Below are positions 1-7,627 of a stretch of 45,405 nt of DNA, piece after piece. The notes beneath the pieces are model-generated. The model saw nothing but the letters and a program-made list of their open reading frames with translations, was not told the DNA's origin and made no database searches. Origin of the DNA: HB2-32-21 sp040235495 (lineage in GTDB: Bacteria > Pseudomonadota > Gammaproteobacteria > Pseudomonadales > Porticoccaceae); NCBI GenBank assembly GCA_040235495.1, contig JBECKV010000006.1, positions 1 to 45,405 of the forward strand, read 5' to 3'. The first letter of the stretch is position 1. Every line of letters begins with the position of its first letter. Both the position numbers and the translations under genes were made by a program.

Positions 1-1222
1 TCGATGGATTTATGCCGAAGTTTTTTTCTTCCTCGGTTTTATAGACATCACCATAGTAATACCCCGTGCCCACAAGGATTTCATGATTATCAAGGCCGCG
101 GTAAGTGCCGGTGACATTACTTCGATAGTGGCGCTCATAAACTTCCGGATTGCCTATGACGCCGTTTGGAAAGGGCGGAAAGGCCGGGGTGGGAGGGAAT
201 AGGCCCGGAACAAAGAAGGGCCCCCGAGAACCGGGTGGGTACAGGATAAGATCGCTGTCAACTTCCTGGCTTGTTTGAAGGTAACTTATCGTTGCCTTGA
301 TGCCGAGATTTTCAGTCAGGTTGATATTTTCATAGGTAAGATCGGCATTATAACGATTGCTTGATACCTGGCCTTGACGATCTAGAGCTCCAGTCAACCC
401 TACACCCAAGCCCCCGTTGCGTCTTATCTGGGCGCCGGTTCTAAGACTAAGGTTGCTATAATTAACCTCAAGTCTTGCATCGATATTTTCCCTATTAAGA
501 TTAACACTACCGGGAGACAACGAGGCATCGGTTCCAGAGAGTGCATCTAGAAAAGATTGAGCATCGGCCTTAATTTGTTCACTATGCCCATCAGTATCAC
601 GAAACTCAATGTAGGCTCCTATACTAAGCTTATCTAGGGTATTTCCATATGATAACCAGATATCCTGTGTATCCTGAGATCCATGCCTGGCACCTATTTT
701 AAATCCGTCTGTTTCCTTAGGGGTTTTTGTAATAATATTAATGACACCGGCAAATGCGTCTGCGCCATAGACGGCTGACCCTGGGCCACGTATAACTTCA
801 ATGCGCGATATCGCCTCAACCGGCATACCGCCCCACGCTTGATTTCGGTCGCCAATAAACAAATTGGTAAGTGGAATCCCGTTAATCAACATTAAAACTT
901 GCGGATTGGACCCAGCATAAATACCCCTAAATGTGTATATTGGACTGTACCCGACAGCGTTATATGCTACATGCAGGCCAGGTATAGATTCGAGAACATG
1001 ATCAATGTCGAGCGCACCCATATGCTTAATATCGGTCGACGTAATTACCGATGCCACTGCTGGCGCTTTCGAAATGGGTTGTGATATACCGCTAGCGATA
1101 CTTATGAATTCTTCGTCGCCGTATAAGCTAATTAACTCATCCTCATTAGCACCGTGGGATAACAGAGGTAGAAAAATTAATAGGCTTGAAATATAACCTA
1201 GCGATTTAATAGTGAGATTCAT
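1..1222 (-). CDS. TonB-dependent outer-membrane receptor (3' end outside the window)
   Basis: The minus strand reads continuously from an ATG at 1222 off the left edge, giving about 407 residues. It starts with a signal peptide (MNLTIKSLGYISSLLIFLPL followed by a small-residue cleavage region). The mature start carries a TonB-box-like segment, EEFISIASG. A plug domain follows, with ITSTDIKHMGA, ESIPGLHV, RGIYAGSNPQVLMLINGIPL and the family hallmark EAISRIEVIRGPGSAVYGAD, and then beta-barrel strands. The family imports siderophores, cofactors, metals or sugars, using energy from TonB/ExbBD. Only 2 bases separate its ATG from the stop of the citrate-synthase-like gene upstream, so it is almost certainly cotranscribed with it. 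A GGGA sits 7 nt before the ATG. The substrate cannot be read from the sequence. The DNA is more AT-rich than most of the window. Confidence 0.9.
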   Translation of the reverse strand, partial: MNLTIKSLGYISSLLIFLPLLSHGANEDELISLYGDEEFISIASGISQPISKAPAVASVITSTDIKHMGALDIDHVLESIPGLHVAYNAVGYSPIYTFRGIYAGSNPQVLMLINGIPLTNLFIGDRNQAWGGMPVEAISRIEVIRGPGSAVYGADAFAGVINIITKTPKETDGFKIGARHGSQDTQDIWLSYGNTLDKLSIGAYIEFRDTDGHSEQIKADAQSFLDALSGTDASLSPGSVNLNRENIDARLEVNYSNLSLRTGAQIRRNGGLGVGLTGALDRQGQVSSNRYNADLTYENINLTENLGIKATISYLQTSQEVDSDLILYPPGSRGPFFVPGLFPPTPAFPPFPNGVIGNPEVYERHYRSNVTGTYRGLDNHEILVGTGYYYGDVYKTEEEKNFGINPS

Positions 1223-1224
1223 AT

Positions 1225-2055
1225 TTATATCCCGATAGACCATTTTCGATGACCCACAGAGCCGATGTAGTTAAGTCGGTCAGTAGGCAAAGGAAATAAT
1301 GTCCCTTGTTTATGATTGTAAGCATCAATATAACAAGGCAGTATGCCTCCTATAAATGAAAGCATAGACAGATAATAGAATTCTTCGTCGGAAAGCCCTT
1401 CGTCCGCCATTAGTGCGGCAACAACGGCCGAAATATTTATTTGATATTTATATTTTCTATCTTTTAGGCATTTTTCGATCTCAAAAGCCAGCTTTACATA
1501 GGGGCCATCGTCACACCCTAGTGACCTGGCAAATGCCATTAGAGGTTTTATTCGTTCATCCCCACTAGCTAATGGACGACCATAGCCCCAAATACTTCTG
1601 TATTGTTTAAGTTCGCCGAATACAAGTTCTGCTAGGGACGCGCCATTTTCAATTTTTTCTCGAAATCTATGCAATAAAGCAATAGCGCCTTTTGAAGTTC
1701 GCAACCCGTATATTGTCGCCTCTGAAACTGCTGACGCAGCGTTTACGGCGAGAGCCCCCGTAGTTCTGGTAGTCCCTCCTAAAGCGGCAACCCTATTGTT
1801 CCATAAGCGAGGATCCGGATAGCTCGAACAGATAACCCACATTGCTTCGATCAGTCGGGCGGTAGTTTTGGATTCTTTTCCCGTGACTGCGCAAACCATA
1901 AATTCCATCCAGCGATGGTTACCAAATTCGCTAAATATATCTTTCCCCCTTAGAACGCTCCTTTCGCCAAAAAAAATAGCACCCATTTCGGTTTGCCAGT
2001 TGTCCTCATGTTGTTTTAGCAGCTCAGGGCCGGATAGCGGATTTTGCTTAGCCAT
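1225..2055 (-). CDS. Short citrate-synthase-fold protein, degenerate active site
   Basis: About 276 residues, the length of stand-alone citryl-CoA-lyase-like proteins rather than a 420-residue citrate synthase. It aligns with the upstream gene: PDPRLWNNRVAALGGTTRT here faces PGPRDHSVRAAMNAGVGGST there. A GYGRPLASGDERIKPLM stretch matches the citrate synthase GFGHP-x-Y...DPR segment but with Arg where the catalytic His should be. The first catalytic His is also absent. I infer a non-catalytic or altered-function partner of its neighbour. The start is uncertain: ATG at 2055 overlaps the upstream stop by 8 bases, while an in-frame ATG at 2079 would add 8 residues; neither has a clear ribosome-binding site. 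The AT-rich composition differs sharply from the upstream paralogue. Confidence 0.75.
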   Translation of the reverse strand: MAKQNPLSGPELLKQHEDNWQTEMGAIFFGERSVLRGKDIFSEFGNHRWMEFMVCAVTGKESKTTARLIEAMWVICSSYPDPRLWNNRVAALGGTTRTTGALAVNAASAVSEATIYGLRTSKGAIALLHRFREKIENGASLAELVFGELKQYRSIWGYGRPLASGDERIKPLMAFARSLGCDDGPYVKLAFEIEKCLKDRKYKYQINISAVVAALMADEGLSDEEFYYLSMLSFIGGILPCYIDAYNHKQGTLFPLPTDRLNYIGSVGHRKWSIGI

Positions 2056-2878
2056 AATATGGAGCGGGTCCTGGATCATTGGTTAGTTTGAGGCCATTGG
2101 CAAAAAACGGATAGCGACGAAATCCCAGTTTTTCCTGCTCCAGGGCATGGGCGGCAGCGCCGGGCAAGCGCAGAAACAGATAAATGATTTCGGCTTGCTC
2201 GGGGGAGAAATCAAGCTCATGGAAAGCCGCCGCCGCTACTCCCGAATAGGTCAGGGGTGTCTTCGCATGCTTTTCCAGCTCTGGCCGGTGCTCTCGCAGC
2301 CAGCGCAGACTAGGCGTGTTGTCAATAGTGCAAAGATGATCGAGCAGTTGCCTTACCGGAGTAGGACAGCTGGCGCCATGGGGATCAAAGCCCGGAGTGT
2401 GTTCAAATTCCGGCCAGACATCCTCCCGTTCTTCTTTTGGCGGATTACTGATAATTTCCCGCCAGGCATCCAGGTCTGTACCGCATTGCCGCCAGTACCC
2501 TACCGCTGTGTAGACCTCTCTCGCGCCGCCGAGATTACCCGCGCCCACGGCGATGGCGGCCATCAACGCGGACGCGCGGGTTGAGCCGCCCACCCCGGCA
2601 TTCATCGCGGCGCGGACACTGTGATCCCGGGGGCCGGGGTTGGCGAGCGCCACGGCCAGCGATTCAAAAACCCGGCTTTGAGCTGCAGTCGGCGGGTCCA
2701 GTTTGAAAATCAGCCAGATGTATTCAATCAGACTTATTTTACCCAGAAGGTCGCCGTACACGTCGTAGCCCGCGCAGTAGCAGGCGGATGCGGCGAAGGG
2801 GTTGTCGGGCTCGGGCTCTTCCCGCCAGATTTTCGTGGTGATCTGTTCGCGGGGCGGTTTTGCGCTTGCGTCGGTCAT
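2048..2878 (-). CDS. Short citrate-synthase-fold protein (citryl-CoA-lyase-like)
   Basis: 276 residues. Citrate synthase features are visible: PGPRDHSVRAAMNAG (His86, the position of the first catalytic His), GAGNLGGAREV, GFDPHG (His167, in the GHP segment) and a C-terminal LRLPGAAAHALEQEK resembling the family's GWxAHxxEQ. The usual Asp-bearing NxD motif near residue 212 reads YSG, so the third catalytic residue may be missing. Family members make or cleave citryl-CoA-type thioesters from acetyl-CoA and a 2-oxoacid. The real substrate is unknown. It lies 44 bases downstream of the ThDP enzyme gene and overlaps the second citrate-synthase-like gene, which suggests the two proteins form a hetero-oligomer. 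Its base composition is GC-rich, like most of the window. Confidence 0.8.
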   Translation of the reverse strand: MTDASAKPPREQITTKIWREEPEPDNPFAASACYCAGYDVYGDLLGKISLIEYIWLIFKLDPPTAAQSRVFESLAVALANPGPRDHSVRAAMNAGVGGSTRASALMAAIAVGAGNLGGAREVYTAVGYWRQCGTDLDAWREIISNPPKEEREDVWPEFEHTPGFDPHGASCPTPVRQLLDHLCTIDNTPSLRWLREHRPELEKHAKTPLTYSGVAAAAFHELDFSPEQAEIIYLFLRLPGAAAHALEQEKLGFRRYPFFANGLKLTNDPGPAPYYG

Positions 2879-2922
2879 TTACGGGGCTCGGTTTTCGGTG
2901 CCATGGCGGTTTGCCGACCGGC

Positions 2923-4722
2923 TTAGCTGTTGGCGCGCAGAAAGTCGGTGCGGCCGCCGATGGGTGGAATCGCCTCGGGGTCAATGCGCACATCCAGCAG
3001 GGTCGGGCCGGGGCGGCGGCATATGGCGGCGCCGTCAAGCAGGAGCAGGTCTTCGGCGCAGTCAATCGTGAAGGCCTGCGCGCCCATGGCCCTGGCAAAT
3101 TGCGCGAAATCCACTTTTGGCAGATCAAACGCGATGGGTTCGGCACCGGTCATGCGCTGACCGTGTTTAACCATCCCGAAGGCGTTGTCGTTCAGGACAA
3201 CGTAGATGACAGGTAATTGTTCCTGAATCGCAACGGTGATTTCCTGGCCGCTCATCAGCATGGCGCCGTCGCCGGTGATGCACACTACCGGCTCGCCGGG
3301 GTGGGCCAGTGCCGTGCCTACGGCGCTGCCGATGGCCCAGCCCATGGGCGCGAAATCCAGGGTCGCCCGAAACAGTCCGCCCTTGGCGTCCCGTCGGCCG
3401 GCGATCCGGCGGTCATAGGGGTGCAGGTAATGAATGGCCCAGGCAAAGCTGTTGCCGACATCGGCCAGATAGTGAGTTTGGGCGGGGAAAATGTTGGGTA
3501 ACTCACGCATCAGGCGCTGGGGCTTGAGGGGTTTTGCGTCGGAAATAAAACCCGCTTCGTCATCCAGTTTAAAGGCTCGTTCGCGCTCGGTGGGTTCGGT
3601 ATTTTGCCGCTTGCCAAAGGCTGCGTAGTCCAGTGCTTCGTCACTGATTTCCCCGAGCACGGTCTCGAAGACGGTGGCTATGCGGCCGCGCACATGAAGG
3701 CCCGCCATGGGCGTTTTGGCAAGGTTTACCTCATTTTCCTCAATATGAATAATTCTGTTATTGAAGGCCTGTAAATCCCAGCCGCTGGTAGCCCACTGAC
3801 CAAGGTGCGCGCCGATAACAAAGATTCGGTCGACAGCCGCGTCCTGGATCAGTTCGCGGGCGCTCTGGTGTCCGGCGACGCCGATCACCCCCCGAAACAG
3901 CGGGTGATAGGGGCTGACGAGCCCCTTGCCCTGGGGCGTGGCAATTACCCGGGCATTGACTTTTAACGCGACCGACAGGATCAGGCCTATGGCTTCGGCG
4001 GCTTCATCACCGATCAAAAAGACCGGGTTGCGCGCTTGCTGTATTTCCCGGGTCAGTTGATCCACCGCCGCGGTGTCAAACAATGAGGGCCTGTCGAGCA
4101 GATCGGGAAGATTGAAGGCGGGTTGTTTCGATGTCGGCCGCAGATGCCAGATATCCATGGGCACACTGATGTGGGCCGGGCCGCGTTCCGAGAAGGCGGT
4201 CATAATCGCAGTCACCAGTTTACGTTCGAACTGGTCCGGATGGGAGATCAGGGTGCTGTAACGACACATCTGCTGGTAGAGCGCGACGGTATTGATCGCG
4301 GTGCAGGACGACTCCTGTACGGCGCTTGCGCCAAAGCTCGAAAGTGGCGTTTGCGCGGTGATCACCAGGAGGGGAATGTTGTATTCCGCCGTGGCGGCGA
4401 CCCCGGTAATCAAATTGGTCGCCCCGGGCCCGGTAGTCGAACACACGACTCCGAGCTTGCCGCTGTTACGTGAGTAACCATCGGCCATATAGGCGGCGCC
4501 CGCTTCATGACGGGCGACGATGGTTCGGGGCCCACCCTGTCGGTCACTTCGAGCCAGGGCGTTGTAGAAAGGCTCGATCGCGCCGCCGGGAATGCCGAAG
4601 ACGTATTCGACATCGAGCTGTTGCAGATAGGCGAGGAGAAGATCACCAAAATCTGTTACTTCAATGTAGTTTCGGGCTTGCTCCCGCTTTGCTATCAAAC
4701 GGGACTCTTTGTAGATATTCAT
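2923..4722 (-). CDS. Acetolactate-synthase-like thiamine diphosphate enzyme
   Basis: 599 residues, the size of an acetohydroxyacid synthase large subunit, with about 20 extra N-terminal residues. The N-terminal pyrimidine-binding domain has FGIPGGAIEPFYNALA and the activating Glu73 in VARHEAGAAYMADGYSR. A central Rossmann-like domain follows. The C-terminal ThDP domain has GDGAMLMSGQE (from residue 484) and NDNAFGMV, which bind the pyrophosphate and Mg2+. Members decarboxylate a 2-oxoacid (usually pyruvate) and transfer the activated aldehyde to an acceptor. No regulatory ilvN/ilvH gene lies beside it, and its neighbours are citrate-synthase-like proteins and a TonB receptor. I therefore doubt that branched-chain amino acid synthesis is its job. 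It is the first gene of the operon; ATG at 4722 with a GGGA 9 nt upstream. Confidence 0.85.
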   Translation of the reverse strand: MNIYKESRLIAKREQARNYIEVTDFGDLLLAYLQQLDVEYVFGIPGGAIEPFYNALARSDRQGGPRTIVARHEAGAAYMADGYSRNSGKLGVVCSTTGPGATNLITGVAATAEYNIPLLVITAQTPLSSFGASAVQESSCTAINTVALYQQMCRYSTLISHPDQFERKLVTAIMTAFSERGPAHISVPMDIWHLRPTSKQPAFNLPDLLDRPSLFDTAAVDQLTREIQQARNPVFLIGDEAAEAIGLILSVALKVNARVIATPQGKGLVSPYHPLFRGVIGVAGHQSARELIQDAAVDRIFVIGAHLGQWATSGWDLQAFNNRIIHIEENEVNLAKTPMAGLHVRGRIATVFETVLGEISDEALDYAAFGKRQNTEPTERERAFKLDDEAGFISDAKPLKPQRLMRELPNIFPAQTHYLADVGNSFAWAIHYLHPYDRRIAGRRDAKGGLFRATLDFAPMGWAIGSAVGTALAHPGEPVVCITGDGAMLMSGQEITVAIQEQLPVIYVVLNDNAFGMVKHGQRMTGAEPIAFDLPKVDFAQFARAMGAQAFTIDCAEDLLLLDGAAICRRPGPTLLDVRIDPEAIPPIGGRTDFLRANS

Positions 4723-4850
4723 TTGTGAGATTCCCTACTTTCAATAGCTTGTGAGTAAATTTTCAAGCAAAGTGACATTAAACGACAATGTCTGGTGGAT
4801 GGCAATACCGCGGGGACCCCCGCTTTTAGACGCAACGGTAGACACATCTA

Positions 4851-4880
4851 TAGGCACTACAAAGGTAGGCACTACAAAGG
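4851..4880. repeat. 15-bp perfect tandem duplication
   Basis: TAGGCACTACAAAGG occurs twice head to tail (4851-4865 and 4866-4880). Related GGTAGACACA pieces flank it on both sides (from 4837 and 4879). It lies in the divergent gap between the ThDP enzyme gene and the aminotransferase gene. Its function is unknown; either a regulatory repeat or a replication-slippage product would fit. Confidence 0.9.
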
Positions 4881-4927
4881 TAGACACAATGGCGCGCGGG
4901 GTTTCGGTAGAATGGACGCCTCTGGTA

Positions 4928-4978
4928 GTCACGGGATAACCTTTGTCACGGCGTAGCTTTTGTCACGGGTTAGATGTA
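4928..4978. repeat. Three 17-bp-period repeats, each headed GTCACGG (possible operator array)
   Basis: GTCACGG begins at 4928, 4945 and 4962, exactly 17 bp apart. The remaining 10 bp of each unit are only loosely conserved (T-rich, with TAA/TAG). The array ends 25 bp before the likely aminotransferase ATG at 5004. Conserved heads with degenerate tails and an even spacing suggest binding sites for a regulator rather than recent slippage. No regulator gene lies nearby. Confidence 0.7.
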
Positions 4979-5003
4979 GATGATAGTCGAGCAGGAGTTG
5001 ATA

Positions 5004-6323
5004 ATGAGCGAGATAGGGCTTGAGCACTGGTGGCAGCCTTTTACCAATGTTCGGGGTTTTCGCCAGAATCCCCGCCTGATAGCGCGGGCCGAAGGGTGTT
5101 TTATCTATACCCCGGAGGGGCGGGAGGTGCTCGATATCACTGCTGGCCTGTGGTGTGCAAACCTGGGCCACAGCCGTAAAGAGGTAGCTGATGCGGTTCA
5201 TAAGCAGTTGCTGCATATGGATTTTTGCCCACCCTTTCAATTTGGCTCGCCAGTGACTTTCAAGTTCGCCGAAAAACTGGTCGAGCACGCCCCGGATGGC
5301 CTGAACCGGGTATTTTTCACCAATTCCGGTTCTGAATCCGTCGATACGGCGATGAAGATCGCGGTCGCTTATCACCGGGCCAGGGGTAAGGCCAGCAAGT
5401 CGCGTTTTATCGCCAGGGAGCGCGGTTATCATGGGGTCAATGTCGGCAGTACTTCGCTGCAGGGTATTGCCAATAACCGCAAGGGCTTTCCAACCATCGA
5501 GGGGGTGGATTTTCTGCCCGATATGCTCGATATCGCCAACAGCGCTTTTAGCCGGGGTTTGCCGGCAAAGGGCGCGGAAAAAGCGGATGTGCTGGAGCGG
5601 ATCATCGCGTTTCGGGGCGCGGAAAATATCTGTGCGGTCATTGTGGAACCGATAGTCGGTGCTGGTGGTATGGTGCCACCACCGCGGGATTATCTGCGGC
5701 GTTTGCGTCAGATTTGTGATCGCTTCGATATTTTGCTGATATTTGACGAGGTGGTGACCGGCTTTGGCCGTACCGGATCGGCTTTTGCCGCTATTGAATT
5801 CGGCGTGACCCCGGATTTGATGACCACTGCCAAGGCGATAAACGGCGGCACGGTGCCCATGGGTGGGGTCTTTATAAAAGAGGAAATCCAGCGGGCGATA
5901 TTCGATGCCGCGCCGGCTGGCGTACCCGAGATCTTTCACGGCAATACCTATGCCGGCAACCCCGTTGCCGCGGCGGCGGGCCTGGCCGCGTTCGAGATAT
6001 ACGAGCGTGAAGGCCTTCTGACCCGCGCGTCTGGTCCCATCGGTAAATACTGGGAAGACGCCCTGCACAGTCTGCGGGATATTCCGCACCTGATCGATAT
6101 CCGCAACTACGGCCTGCTGGGGGCGATTACCTTTGCGCCCGACGCCGAGAAATACCCCCTGGGTGTCGGTGTCCCGGTGCACAATAAGTGCTTTGAAAAC
6201 GGACTCCTGTGCCGGGCGGTGGCCGATAACATGGTGATGTCGCCGCCGCTGACCATCAGCGAACGGGAAGTGGATTTGTTTATCGACAGATTGCGTCAGT
6301 CCATTACCGAGGTTCTGGGTTAG
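5004..6323 (+). CDS. Omega-amino acid (beta-alanine type):pyruvate aminotransferase
   Basis: 439 residues from ATG 5004, chosen because AGGAG lies about 9 nt upstream; an in-frame ATG at 4980 would add 8 residues. It is a class III (fold type I) PLP aminotransferase: NSGSESVDTAMKIA binds phosphate, LLIFDEVVTGFGRTG carries the PLP-pyridine Asp (about 248), and TTAKAINGG carries the Schiff-base Lys (about 277). The N-terminal HWWQPFTNVRGFRQNPRLI and GLWCANLGHSRKE resemble the beta-alanine:pyruvate family (BauA). The likely reaction moves an omega-amino group to pyruvate, giving alanine and a semialdehyde. It is divergent from the ThDP operon and convergent with the branched-chain dehydrogenase operon. 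It could serve valine breakdown (3-aminoisobutyrate) or the neighbouring unknown pathway. The exact amino donor is unknown. Confidence 0.88.
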   Translation: MSEIGLEHWWQPFTNVRGFRQNPRLIARAEGCFIYTPEGREVLDITAGLWCANLGHSRKEVADAVHKQLLHMDFCPPFQFGSPVTFKFAEKLVEHAPDGLNRVFFTNSGSESVDTAMKIAVAYHRARGKASKSRFIARERGYHGVNVGSTSLQGIANNRKGFPTIEGVDFLPDMLDIANSAFSRGLPAKGAEKADVLERIIAFRGAENICAVIVEPIVGAGGMVPPPRDYLRRLRQICDRFDILLIFDEVVTGFGRTGSAFAAIEFGVTPDLMTTAKAINGGTVPMGGVFIKEEIQRAIFDAAPAGVPEIFHGNTYAGNPVAAAAGLAAFEIYEREGLLTRASGPIGKYWEDALHSLRDIPHLIDIRNYGLLGAITFAPDAEKYPLGVGVPVHNKCFENGLLCRAVADNMVMSPPLTISEREVDLFIDRLRQSITEVLG

Positions 6324-6344
6324 GTACCGAAGTCCTGGGTCAGG
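6305..6344. repeat. 20-bp imperfect tandem duplication over the aminotransferase stop codon
   Basis: Two 20-bp units lie head to tail (6305-6324 and 6325-6344) and differ at three positions. The first unit contains the last codons and the TAG of the aminotransferase gene. The second lies in the gap before the convergent dehydrogenase gene. It looks like an old tandem duplication of the gene's 3' end. Confidence 0.8.
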
Positions 6345-6463
6345 ACGCCCCGATAAGATAAGCGGGTCAACTGACGCGAAGTAATAACCGCGCGGCAGTG
6401 GCGCGGTGAGCCGTGGCGGATGACAGGCACGGCTTGATCTCAATAAACGAGAAAACTCTCCAG

Positions 6464-7573
6464 TCAGCATTCGAGGTCCATCTTCATCGCCGCAAGAAAG
6501 CGGGCTGCCTCACCCCCGGTAATCAGGCGGTGATCAAAGGTTAATGACAGCGGCATCACCGGTATGACGACCGGCCTTTTATCAATTGCCCAAACTTCGT
6601 CTCGGATACTGCCCGCGGCAATGATCGCCACGGTAGGCGGCACGATCACCGGGTTGGCATAACGGCCCGCGATCATGCCGAAGTTGCTCAACCCGATAGT
6701 GGCGCCGAGCATCTCGGCCGGGGGAATGGTCCGGGCCATTACATCCCGTTTGAGCCGCTCCAGTCCCTGGCGCAGATCTTTTACCGAGCGCTTGCCGATG
6801 TCCCGCAGTACCGGCGCAAACAGGCCGTCCGGAGTATCCACCGCCATACTCACGTCAATGGTTTTCATTTGCCTGTAAGTCATGGCATCGTCATCCAGCC
6901 AACTGTTCAGCATGGGCTCGGCCTCACAGGCGCTGACGATCGCCTTCAATAACCGCATGGTGGGATCCGCCCGGTCCGGCCAGTTCGCCAGATTGCAGTC
7001 GTCATTAATGGTAACCGGCACGACCCTGTCCCGAGACAGCGCCATGGACTTTGCCATAAAACGGCGCACCCCTCGCAACGGCGTCGACGGGCCTTTTTCC
7101 CTTTCCAGCCTTGCCGCGCGTTCAATATCGGCCGCGCTGATCAGCCCGTCGGGGCCGCCGCCGGTGACCCGACTGATATCCACATTCAGACGTTTGGCCA
7201 AAGCTCTGACACTGGGCATCGCACGCACCGACCCCCGCTTGCCGGGCGCCTGCGCCGAGCCGATGATGAAGTGATCTTCGCTGGCCTCACCGCGGGTGGC
7301 CACATGCAGTTCCCCGACCACGGTCTGGCTTTCGCCTGCCGCGGTGACAAATTCCACCAGGGGTTCGCCGACGTGAACGATATCTCCCGGTTGTCCGAAC
7401 CTTGCCGCCACGACACCATCCCTGGGAGAGGGTATTTCGACTATTGCCTTGGCGGTTTCCACAGTTACCAGTATTTGGTCGGCGGCCACCTTCTCCCCGG
7501 AGGCCAGGTGCCACTCAATGATTTCCGCTTCCAGCAGACCCTCGCCGAGATCGGGTAAATTGAAATAACGCAC
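6464..7573 (-). CDS. bkdB: Branched-chain 2-oxoacid dehydrogenase E2 (dihydrolipoamide acyltransferase)
   Basis: 369 residues. The N-terminal lipoyl domain has VETAKAIVEIPSP with the lipoyl-accepting Lys about 42. A peripheral-subunit-binding domain follows (MPSVRALAKRLNVDISRVTG). The C-terminal acyltransferase domain ends with FDHRLITGGEAARFL, the BkdB/AceF-type catalytic His segment. It transfers the branched acyl group from E1 to CoA in the cytoplasmic complex. Start: a TTG at 7579 directly abuts the AAGGAG, so GTG at 7573, six bases after AAGGAG, is the better start. It is the last gene of the leucine dehydrogenase-E1alpha-E1beta-E2 operon. No E3 (lipoamide dehydrogenase) gene follows, so E3 must come from elsewhere. 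Confidence 0.9.
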   Translation of the reverse strand: MRYFNLPDLGEGLLEAEIIEWHLASGEKVAADQILVTVETAKAIVEIPSPRDGVVAARFGQPGDIVHVGEPLVEFVTAAGESQTVVGELHVATRGEASEDHFIIGSAQAPGKRGSVRAMPSVRALAKRLNVDISRVTGGGPDGLISAADIERAARLEREKGPSTPLRGVRRFMAKSMALSRDRVVPVTINDDCNLANWPDRADPTMRLLKAIVSACEAEPMLNSWLDDDAMTYRQMKTIDVSMAVDTPDGLFAPVLRDIGKRSVKDLRQGLERLKRDVMARTIPPAEMLGATIGLSNFGMIAGRYANPVIVPPTVAIIAAGSIRDEVWAIDKRPVVIPVMPLSLTFDHRLITGGEAARFLAAMKMDLEC

Positions 7574-7627
7574 GTTCAACTCCTTGTAACCACAACTCCG
7601 CGGCCCGCCAAAAAGGCCGTACTTGAT

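Noticed and set aside
2923..4722. ThDP enzyme as sulfoacetaldehyde acetyltransferase (taurine pathway with the nearby omega-aminotransferase)
   Set aside because: The N-terminal FGIPGGAIEPFYNAL and VARHEAGAAYMADGYSR are ALS-type; Xsc has a different cofactor loop region. No phosphate acetyltransferase or taurine transporter is nearby.
4929..6470. 513-codon open frame on the minus strand opposite the aminotransferase
   Set aside because: It is the complement of a gene with clear PLP aminotransferase motifs, and its translation is rich in Arg/His/Gln with no recognisable domain. A frame opened by codon bias, not a gene.
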